Shown here: positions 40,320 to 45,995 of the stretch, piece after piece
How positions within the stretch are numbered: position 1 is the stretch's first letter
How the letters are laid out: the number at the start of each line of letters is the position of its first letter
Position numbers and translations under genes: made by a program
Assembly: GCA_944383785.1 (NCBI GenBank)
Contig: CALWQV010000012.1
Coordinates: forward strand, 1 to 45,995
DNA from: an uncultured Enterocloster sp.
GTDB lineage: Bacteria; Bacillota; Clostridia; Lachnospirales; Lachnospiraceae
Direction: 5' to 3'
Length of the DNA stretch: 45,995 nucleotides
The notes under the pieces: model-generated
Told to the model about the DNA's origin: nothing
What the model saw: the letters and a program-made list of their open reading frames with translations, nothing else
Database searches by the model: none

Positions 40320-41540
40320 ATGAATAGACAGAAAAAAAGAAAAGACGCCTTTCTCTGCCTGGCCCTTGCCGGCGTTCTGTGCGCCGCGGCGCCAGGGGCG
40401 GCATTGGCGGCGGAGACAGAGGGGCTGACGCCGGAAATAAGCGCCAGGCTTGAGGATAACCGGATCGAATATGACGAATGGTTTGACCTGCTGAAATACA
40501 AATACGGCCCCATCCGCAGCGCCTATGAGCAGATCGAGTCCTCCATCGATAGCAGCGGGGCCATCACCCTGGAAACCAGCCTGCTGGCGGACGACCTGAT
40601 GCGCCAGGCACAGGAGCTGGAGGATTCCATGTCAGGACTGCCCCAGGAGGAAAAGGCCGCCTTAAGGGCCCAGGCAAACGGCTTAAAGTCCCAGGCGCGC
40701 TCCACCCGCAGTACCCTGTTTTTCAGCAATCAGCAGATGGAATCCTCCCGCAAATCCGCGCTGCGCACCATGGATCGCTCCACCAGGAGCGTAGTTTACC
40801 AGGCCGAAAGCCTGATGAACCAGTACGAGCAGCTCCTTTCCCAGCGCCAGATCGTGGCCAAATCCGTGGAACTGGCCCAGAAGGCCAGGGATCTCCAGGT
40901 TCAGATGGAAGCCCAGGGCATGGCGGTGGATGCGGACGTCCTCTCGGCAGCCGCCCAGCTGTCCAGCGCCCAGGATCAGTTATCGACCATGGACAACGGA
41001 ATCGCCAGCCTGAAGGGCGTGCTGTACAGCTTCGCCGGGGTGAGCGAAGGAGAGAATCCGGAGATCGGCCCGGTGCCCGGGGCAGATCCGGCGGCCATCG
41101 CCTCTATTGATTTAGAAGGGGATTTAAACAAGGCGGTGAACAACAACTCCAACGTAATCTCCATGCGAAGCGGCGGCAGCTCCCAGAGCGTGGTAGAGCA
41201 GCAGCTGGTGAAATCCACCACTGTCAAGAAAAATAAGCTGAGGGATACGGAGTATACCGAAAACCAGGTGCGCTCCAATGTCCAGACCCTCTACGACGAT
41301 ATTCTGGAGAAAAAGGCCCTCTATGATTCTGCTTCCACCGCTTGGCAGAGCGCCCAGAATACCTGGAACGCCGCCCAAGTCCAGAGGCAGACGGGGATGT
41401 TGAGCGATATCCAGTATTTGCAGCAGGAGCTGGCCTATCTCCAGGCCAAGTCCGGCATGGAATGCGCGGACCTGAACCTGCAGCAGTCTATGAGAAGTTA
41501 TGAGTGGGCGGTAAAAGGCGTGGAGGTATCCGCCCAATAG
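40320..41540 (+). CDS. TolC-like secreted protein (second of tandem pair)
   Basis: A 406-residue exported paralogue of the preceding gene: signal peptide about 1-31 (ending AAPGAALAAE), then the same long-helix layout with YQAESLMNQYEQLLSQRQIV, AQGMAVDADVLSAAAQL and the later AAQVQRQTGMLSDIQYLQQEL, matching VGMATDTDVL and VGTITQAEY of the first protein. Both keep the G-M/T-x-D-x-L/Y turn expected between TolC helices. GGAAGGAAGG precedes the ATG. The pair may form a heteromeric assembly; this is inference from tandem order. A terminator follows. Confidence 0.75.
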   Translation: MNRQKKRKDAFLCLALAGVLCAAAPGAALAAETEGLTPEISARLEDNRIEYDEWFDLLKYKYGPIRSAYEQIESSIDSSGAITLETSLLADDLMRQAQELEDSMSGLPQEEKAALRAQANGLKSQARSTRSTLFFSNQQMESSRKSALRTMDRSTRSVVYQAESLMNQYEQLLSQRQIVAKSVELAQKARDLQVQMEAQGMAVDADVLSAAAQLSSAQDQLSTMDNGIASLKGVLYSFAGVSEGENPEIGPVPGADPAAIASIDLEGDLNKAVNNNSNVISMRSGGSSQSVVEQQLVKSTTVKKNKLRDTEYTENQVRSNVQTLYDDILEKKALYDSASTAWQSAQNTWNAAQVQRQTGMLSDIQYLQQELAYLQAKSGMECADLNLQQSMRSYEWAVKGVEVSAQ

Positions 41541-41555
41541 AGAGGAAAACAGGCG

Positions 41556-41590
41556 AAAGAGGAAAGCTTTAACCGGCTTTCTTCTTTTTT
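41556..41590 (+). terminator. Rho-independent terminator of the tolC-like pair
   Basis: AAAGAGGAAAGC (41556-41567) pairs with GCTTTCTTCTTT (41576-41587), with one wobble, and runs into further T residues. About 100 AT-rich bases without other visible signal separate it from the next promoter. Confidence 0.88.
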
Positions 41591-41696
41591 GGTTTAGAAA
41601 AATAAGCTGAAAACGGCAAGAAACGTCAAAATATTACAAAAAACTTGAAGTTAATAAAAAATTGCAAGAAAAAAGTAAGAAAATTAGAAAATCGTC

Positions 41697-41725
41697 TTGC
41701 GTTATTAAAAAAACAGTGTTATCAT
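41697..41725 (+). promoter_or_regulatory. Promoter of the HPr-like gene
   Basis: TTGCGT (41697-41702), 17 bases, TATCAT (41720-41725). The leader then has a small hairpin GTTTCA/TGAAAC (41768-41773 / 41778-41783) immediately before the ribosome site GAGGTG. Confidence 0.55.
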
Positions 41726-41794
41726 TTTAGTATCAGAAATATAATATTCTTGAGGAGCGTGGTAACGGTTTCAGTTTTGAAACGAGGTGATGTT

Positions 41795-42046
41795 ATGTTG
41801 ATGCGGCAGGTGGATCTGAAGGCGATGGCGGTACGGCCCATATCCATATCCTATTTAATTCAGACGGCGAATCAATTTGACTGCGATATCTATGTGATGA
41901 GCGGCAGCAAAGAGAGCGCCAATGTGAAGAATTATGACGAGGTGAAGAAGTTCAAGATGAACATAAGTCCCCTGTTTTTCTATTTTAAGGGGAGCGATGA
42001 GGGTGCGGCCAGGGATCGGATCGGGAGTTTGTTTACATTAGGTTGA
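41795..42046 (+). CDS. HPr-like protein lacking the active-site histidine
   Basis: An 83-residue protein that aligns along the length of the PTS phosphocarrier HPr: VRPISISYLIQTANQFDCDIYV matches the first helix and strand, and GSDEGAARDRIGSLF the last helix. The catalytic motif GxHARPA is replaced by AMAVRPI, so Ala12 stands where His15 should be, and the Ser46 regulatory site is replaced by NYDEVKKF. It therefore cannot relay phosphate like HPr and may be a regulatory or decoy paralogue. GAGGTG five bases upstream supports ATG 41795. It is a single-gene unit between its own promoter and terminator. Confidence 0.72.
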   Translation: MLMRQVDLKAMAVRPISISYLIQTANQFDCDIYVMSGSKESANVKNYDEVKKFKMNISPLFFYFKGSDEGAARDRIGSLFTLG

Positions 42047-42092
42047 GAAAAGGCAAAGGAGCATTGGAGAAAGGACATGCAGTGTACATAAT

Positions 42093-42133
42093 AAAAGGGG
42101 AGCCCGCATAATTTGAGGAAGGTTCTCCTTTTT
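42093..42133 (+). terminator. Terminator after the HPr-like gene
   Basis: AAAAGGGGAGCC (42093-42104) pairs with GGTTCTCCTTTT (42121-42132), with two wobbles, followed by a T-rich end. Confidence 0.82.
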
Positions 42134-42141
42134 ATATGTCC

Positions 42142-42170
42142 TTGACTTATAAGATATTATCAACTACAAT
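42142..42170 (+). promoter_or_regulatory. Promoter of the ecfA1-ecfA2-ecfT-truA operon
   Basis: TTGACT (42142-42147), 17 bases, TACAAT (42165-42170); both boxes differ from consensus at one position. Start expected at about 42176, at the foot of the following hairpin. Confidence 0.75.
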
Positions 42171-42173
42171 TTA

Positions 42174-42217
42174 GAAAGCATAGTTCCGGGAGAGGGAGCC
42201 GATGCTTTCATTTTTTT
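42174..42217 (+). promoter_or_regulatory. 5'-end terminator-like hairpin (possible attenuator) before ecfA1
   Basis: GAAAGCAT (42174-42181) pairs perfectly with ATGCTTTC (42202-42209), followed by A and seven T. Because it lies right after the predicted start, it would be the first structure made and could stop transcription before ecfA1. Only 36 bases separate it from the ATG. No known riboswitch is recognised. Confidence 0.55.
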
Positions 42218-42253
42218 GTTTTTTACAGGTTTAAAGCAATCAGAGGATACGGA

Positions 42254-43141
42254 ATGGGAATTATTAAAGCGACGAAGCTGATTTTTGAATATGTCAGGCG
42301 GGACGAGCAGGATCACATAGAAGAGGTCAAGCGGGCCATCGACGATGTGGACGTGGACATTAAAAAAGGGGATTTTGTAGCTATACTGGGTCACAACGGT
42401 TCCGGGAAATCCACCTTTGCCAAGCAGATCAACGGGATTCTTATGCCCACAGGCGGCACAGTGCTGGTATCCGGCATGGACACTCGGGACGAGGATCATA
42501 TCTGGGATGTGCGCAAGACCGCAGGGATGGTGTTCCAGAATCCCGACAACCAGATTATTGGAAATGTGGTGGAGGAGGACGTGGGCTTTGGTCCGGAGAA
42601 CCTTGGCGTTCCCACCGATGAGATCTGGAGGCGGGTGGACGAGAGCCTGGAAGCGGTGGGGATGACCGCCTTCCGCCTCCAGTCCCCCAACAAGCTGTCC
42701 GGCGGCCAGAAGCAGCGGGTCGCCATCGCCGGGGTGATGGCCATGAAGCCCCAGTGCATTATTCTGGACGAGCCCACCGCCATGCTGGATCCCAATGGCC
42801 GCAAGGAAGTAATCCGCACGGTTCGGGAGCTGAACAAAAGCCAGGGCGTGACGGTGCTTCTCATCACCCACTATATGGAGGAAGCCACCTGGGCAGACCG
42901 GATTATTGTGATGGACGACGGGAAGATCGTGATGGACGGAAAGCCAAGAGAGATCTTTTCAAAAGTGCGGCAGCTGAAGGAATGCGGACTGGACGTGCCT
43001 CAGGCCACGGAGCTTGCCTATGAGTTAAAGGAGGCGGGGATGCCCCTTCCCGAGGGAATTTTAAGCCGGGAAGAGCTGGTACTGGAGCTGGGAAAGATTT
43101 TTGGCTGTCAAAAGAAAAAGGGAGAAAACCATGTCGATTAA
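42254..43141 (+). CDS. ecfA1: ECF transporter ATPase EcfA1
   Basis: A 295-residue ABC ATPase: Walker A GHNGSGKS, Q-loop FQNPDNQ, signature LSGGQKQRVAIAG, Walker B CIILDEPTAMLD, H-loop ITHYMEE. FQNPDNQI and the C-terminal extension are typical of EcfA1. With EcfA2 and EcfT it energises vitamin and metal uptake with exchangeable S components; no S gene is present, so this is a shared group II module. GAGG precedes the ATG. It overlaps ecfA2 by 11 bases. Confidence 0.95.
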   Translation: MGIIKATKLIFEYVRRDEQDHIEEVKRAIDDVDVDIKKGDFVAILGHNGSGKSTFAKQINGILMPTGGTVLVSGMDTRDEDHIWDVRKTAGMVFQNPDNQIIGNVVEEDVGFGPENLGVPTDEIWRRVDESLEAVGMTAFRLQSPNKLSGGQKQRVAIAGVMAMKPQCIILDEPTAMLDPNGRKEVIRTVRELNKSQGVTVLLITHYMEEATWADRIIVMDDGKIVMDGKPREIFSKVRQLKECGLDVPQATELAYELKEAGMPLPEGILSREELVLELGKIFGCQKKKGENHVD

Positions 43142-43997
43142 AGCAGTTGATCTGTGCTTTACCTATGGCGCTGGGACAGCATTTGAGCAGCAGGCGCTAA
43201 AGCATGTGAATTTTGAGATACAAGACGGAGAATTTGTGGGCCTCATCGGCCACACCGGCTCCGGCAAATCTACGCTGATCCAGCATCTGAACGGCCTGGA
43301 GCGGGCCACCAGCGGCCATATTTACTACAATGGCGAGGATATCTACGGGGAAGGCTATTCCATGAAGGAGCTGCGCAGCAAGGTGGGGCTGGTGTTCCAG
43401 TATCCGGAGCACCAGCTTTTTGAAGTGGACGTGCTTACCGACGTCTGCTTCGGCCCCAAAAACCAGGGACTTTCAGAGGAAGAGGCGAAGCAGCGGGCAA
43501 AGCAGGCCCTGGCTCTGGTGGGCATGGGGGCGGAATTTTATGAGCAGTCGCCCTTTGAGCTGTCCGGTGGCCAGAAGCGGAGGGTGGCCATCGCGGGAGT
43601 TCTGGCTATGGAGCCGGAGGTCCTGATTTTGGATGAGCCCACCGCCGGGCTGGACCCCAGAGGCCGTGACGACCTTTTAAATAAGCTGAAAGCCCTTCAC
43701 GAGGGCCGGGGATTGACCATTATCCTGGTATCCCACAGCATGGAGGACGTGGCCCGCTTCGCGGACCGCCTGATGGTGATGAACCACGGGGAGAAGGTTT
43801 TCGACGGCACGCCAAAGGAAGTGTTCCACCATTACAAGGAACTGGAAAAAATCGGCCTGGCCGCGCCCCAGATTACCTATCTGGTTCATGACCTGAGGGA
43901 TATGGGGCTGGAGATTGACCCGGATATTACTACGGTGGAAGAGGCAAAAAAAGCGATTTTGAAGCTGTACTGCAATATTGGAGATGTACAATGTTAA
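43131..43997 (+). CDS. ecfA2: ECF transporter ATPase EcfA2
   Basis: A 288-residue ABC ATPase paired with EcfA1: Walker A GHTGSGKST, FQYPEHQLFE, the FQ(Y)PExQLF motif specific to EcfA2, signature LSGGQKRRVAIAG and Walker B VLILDEPTAGLD. GGGAGAA lies before ATG 43131, so the in-frame ATG at 43101 is rejected. It overlaps both neighbours, so the three subunits are translationally coupled. Confidence 0.95.
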   Translation: MSIKAVDLCFTYGAGTAFEQQALKHVNFEIQDGEFVGLIGHTGSGKSTLIQHLNGLERATSGHIYYNGEDIYGEGYSMKELRSKVGLVFQYPEHQLFEVDVLTDVCFGPKNQGLSEEEAKQRAKQALALVGMGAEFYEQSPFELSGGQKRRVAIAGVLAMEPEVLILDEPTAGLDPRGRDDLLNKLKALHEGRGLTIILVSHSMEDVARFADRLMVMNHGEKVFDGTPKEVFHHYKELEKIGLAAPQITYLVHDLRDMGLEIDPDITTVEEAKKAILKLYCNIGDVQC

Positions 43998-44791
43998 GAG
44001 AGATTACGCTGGGACAATATTATCCGGTGGATTCGCCGGTTCACCGCCTGGACCCCAGAACCAAGCTGTTTGGGACCATGGTGTATATTATTTCATTATT
44101 TATAGCGGAGAATTTCTGGGGCTATCTGCTGGCGACGCTTGCGCTGGCCTGTGTGATCCGCCTGACGAAGGTTCCCTTCGGTTTTATGGTCCGGGGGTTA
44201 AAGGCGGTTTTAGTGCTGCTGCTAATCAGCGTTAGCTTTAATTTGTTTCTGACGCCGGGAGAGGCGCTGGTACAGTTTTGGATTTTTCGGATTACCAGGG
44301 AGGGATTAAGTCTCGCCTTTTTTATGGCCCTGCGCCTGATCTACCTGGTCATCGGTTCCTCGGTGATGACGCTGACCACCACCCCCAACCAGCTGACCGA
44401 CGGGCTGGAGAAAAGCCTGGGATTTTTAAATAAGGTGGGAGTGCCGGTTCACGAGGTTTCTATGATGATGTCCATCGCCCTCAGGTTTATCCCCATTCTA
44501 GTGGAGGAGACGGATAAAATCATGAAGGCCCAGATGGCCAGGGGAGCGGATTTTGAATCCGGAAACCTGATCAAGAAGGCTAAGGCCATGGTGCCCCTTT
44601 TGGTGCCCCTATTTATCTCTGCCTTCCGTCGGGCTACGGACCTTGCCATGGCCATGGAAGCCCGTTGCTACCGGGGCGGGGAAGGACGCACGAAGATGAA
44701 GCCCCTGCGCTACCGGAAGGGGGATCGGATCGCCTACGGCCTGTACGTCCTTTACCTGGCCGGGGTGATCGGCCTTAAGATCGCTTTTTAA
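43991..44791 (+). CDS. ecfT: ECF transporter transmembrane subunit EcfT
   Basis: A 266-residue membrane protein with about six hydrophobic segments. SPVHRLDPRTKLFGTMVY is the conserved N-terminal motif, and the two coupling-helix motifs are MARGAD and EARCYRG (the Ala-Arg-Gly type sites that contact EcfA1/A2). It joins the ATPases to the substrate-binding S component. It overlaps ecfA2 by seven bases and is 11 bases before truA. Confidence 0.95.
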   Translation: MLREITLGQYYPVDSPVHRLDPRTKLFGTMVYIISLFIAENFWGYLLATLALACVIRLTKVPFGFMVRGLKAVLVLLLISVSFNLFLTPGEALVQFWIFRITREGLSLAFFMALRLIYLVIGSSVMTLTTTPNQLTDGLEKSLGFLNKVGVPVHEVSMMMSIALRFIPILVEETDKIMKAQMARGADFESGNLIKKAKAMVPLLVPLFISAFRRATDLAMAMEARCYRGGEGRTKMKPLRYRKGDRIAYGLYVLYLAGVIGLKIAF

Positions 44792-44802
44792 AGGAGGAGC
44801 AA

Positions 44803-45552
44803 ATGCGCAGGATTCGCTTGACAGTGGCATATGACGGTACAAATTATCACGGGTGGCAGATTCAGCCCGGCGTGGTTACCATTGAGTCCGTGCTGAATGA
44901 AGCGCTTAGGGATCTTTTTGGGGAGGAAATCCAGGTGATCGGGGCCAGCCGCACGGATTCCGGGGTTCACGCCAGGGGAAATGTGGCGGTTTTTGATACG
45001 GAGAGCCGGATGGCGGCGGACCGGGTCTGCTTCGCTCTAAACCAGAGGCTGCCCCAGGATATCCGGGTGCAGGATTCCTGTGAAGTGCCTTTAGACTGGC
45101 ATCCCAGAAAACAGCGATGCGTCAAGACCTATGAATATAAGATACTGAACCGAAGGATGGAGCTGCCGGATGCGCGGCTCTATACCTATTTCTACTATTA
45201 TAATCTGGATCTGGAGCAGATGCGCCGGGGAGCGGCCTATCTTTTGGGAGAGCATGATTTTAAGAGCTTCTGCAGCGCAAGGACGCAGATCGAGGATACG
45301 GTGCGCACGATTTACAGCTTGGAGATTTCCAGAAATCAGGAAGATGTGGTTACCATACGGATTAAGGGCAGCGGCTTCCTCTATAATATGGTAAGAATCA
45401 TTGTCGGCACCCTGCTAAATGTGGGAAACGGCCACACAGAGCCCCAGGAGGTTCTAAGGATCCTTGAGGCCAGGGACAGGCGGGAAGCCGGGCCTACCGC
45501 TCCGGCCAAGGGACTGACTTTAATCGGGATGGAGTACGAAAAAACCCCTTGA
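44803..45552 (+). CDS. truA: tRNA pseudouridine(38-40) synthase
   Basis: A 249-residue TruA. YDGTNYHGWQIQP opens the protein, the catalytic Asp is D52 in GASRTDSGVHARGN, and GSGFLYNMVRIIVGTLLNVG is the C-terminal family motif. It isomerises U38-U40 in the anticodon stem of many tRNAs. AAAGGAGGAGC lies before the ATG. The ecfA1-ecfA2-ecfT-truA order is common in Firmicutes next to ribosomal protein genes. Confidence 0.96.
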   Translation: MRRIRLTVAYDGTNYHGWQIQPGVVTIESVLNEALRDLFGEEIQVIGASRTDSGVHARGNVAVFDTESRMAADRVCFALNQRLPQDIRVQDSCEVPLDWHPRKQRCVKTYEYKILNRRMELPDARLYTYFYYYNLDLEQMRRGAAYLLGEHDFKSFCSARTQIEDTVRTIYSLEISRNQEDVVTIRIKGSGFLYNMVRIIVGTLLNVGNGHTEPQEVLRILEARDRREAGPTAPAKGLTLIGMEYEKTP

Positions 45553-45577
45553 CAGGATGAGAAGCTGCGGATATAAT
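45549..45577 (+). promoter_or_regulatory. Consensus sigma-A promoter of rpsL
   Basis: TTGACA (45549-45554), 17 bases, TATAAT (45572-45577): a perfect match to the consensus in both boxes and spacing. The -35 box includes the truA stop codon. Start expected near 45584. Confidence 0.93.
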
Positions 45578-45593
45578 GACATGGTGTGTACTG

Positions 45594-45635
45594 AAATACG
45601 CAGTATTTTTGGTGCGCAAAAGCTGATTTACAGCA
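45594..45635 (+). promoter_or_regulatory. rpsL leader with terminator-like hairpin
   Basis: AAATAC-GCA-GTATTT (45594-45608) followed by T residues could act as a short attenuator. GCTG/CAGC (45622-45625 / 45631-45634) follows. Stems are short, so folding in vivo is uncertain. Confidence 0.4.
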
Positions 45636-45666
45636 ACCACAGTCAATATTACAGGAGGTGAAAGGA

Positions 45667-45995
45667 ATGCCCACATTTAACCAGTTAGTAAGAAAGGGAA
45701 GACAGACCAGCGTTAAGAAGTCTACCGCTCCGGCTCTGCAGAGAGGATACAACTCTTTACAGAAGAAGGCTACGGCTGCTTCCGCTCCTCAGAAGAGAGG
45801 CGTATGCACCGCAGTAAAGACTGCTACCCCGAAGAAGCCTAACTCTGCTCTGAGAAAGATTGCCAGAGTTCGTCTGTCCAACGGCATCGAGGTAACCAGC
45901 TACATTCCCGGAGAGGGACACAACCTTCAGGAGCACAGCGTTGTGCTGATCCGCGGAGGAAGAGTTAAGGATCTGCCCGGTACCAGATACCACAT
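45667..45995 (+). CDS. rpsL: 30S ribosomal protein S12 (3' end outside window)
   Basis: The first 109 residues of S12: [13 protein letters not shown], then [18 protein letters not shown] with the lysines at which streptomycin resistance arises, and [28 protein letters not shown] precedes the ATG. It sits in the decoding centre of the 30S subunit. Codon use is strongly biased, as expected of a highly expressed gene. The gene continues past the right edge, where rpsG and fusA usually follow. Confidence 0.98.
   Translation, partial: MPTFNQLVRKGRQTSVKKSTAPALQRGYNSLQKKATAASAPQKRGVCTAVKTATPKKPNSALRKIARVRLSNGIEVTSYIPGEGHNLQEHSVVLIRGGRVKDLPGTRYH

Overview
The window reads as chromosomal DNA of a Gram-positive, monoderm Clostridia, most likely a Lachnospiraceae / Clostridium cluster XIVa gut anaerobe. 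The basis is the GC-rich codon use, AGGAGG-type ribosome sites, the sigI-rsgI pair, a spore-type CotH protein, a group II ECF module followed by truA, and small TolC-like proteins of the kind seen in this family. Species cannot be told from the sequence. I see no rRNA, tRNA, CRISPR array, transposase or prophage gene.

Layout. (1) 1-2846: end of a surface-glycan gene set (GT2 glycosyltransferase, DUF2304, DUF2142). (2) 3087-8550: an envelope-stress or surface-sensing block. sigI-rsgI is followed by a lipoprotein that copies the extracytoplasmic domain of RsgI, then a VTC-domain protein, a DUF4956 membrane protein and a CotH-family kinase. The two promoters here (before sigI and before the lipoprotein) share GACCCC, exactly 19 bases, then CGTA and TCTATAA, so the lipoprotein-VTC-DUF4956-cotH operon is a predicted SigI target. 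(3) 8564-10685: rfbC, the ABC exporter permease wzm and a YgjP/SprT-like metalloprotease. (4) 10682-20584: genes of mixed orientation unrelated to glycan synthesis (DUF1576, chromate transporter pair with divergent LysR, Crp/Fnr regulator, an 880-residue protein with kinase-like motifs, thioredoxin, GNAT, AAA-ATPase/DUF1703) that separate wzm from its ATPase. (5) 20710-38328: a long co-directional glycan operon: wzt, manC, manB, a 1296-residue methyltransferase-kinase-coiled coil-GT2-GT4 fusion, a GT2, two polytopic membrane proteins, rfbF-rfbG-rfbH, licD and a gtrB-like GT2, closed by a strong terminator. (6) 38370-41590: a TetR regulator and two tandem TolC-like secreted proteins. (7) 41697-42133: an HPr-like protein lacking the phosphorylatable histidine. 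(8) 42142-45995: ecfA1-ecfA2-ecfT-truA and the start of rpsL.

How it fits together. manC/manB, rfbC and rfbFGH supply GDP-mannose, dTDP-rhamnose and a CDP-deoxysugar intermediate. The glycosyltransferases build a chain on a lipid carrier and Wzm/Wzt exports it. The first three domains of the fusion (methyltransferase, kinase-like, coiled coil) are in the same order as the WbdD chain terminator/ruler of E. coli O8/O9a, here joined to two glycosyltransferases. Wzt has the C-terminal extension that in such systems reads the finished end of the chain. This would place polymerisation, capping and length control in one polypeptide.

The two most promising leads for something undescribed are the SigI-RsgI/SEAL-lipoprotein/VTC/DUF4956/CotH block, with its shared acidic TDY-rich tails, and the WbdD-like fusion.
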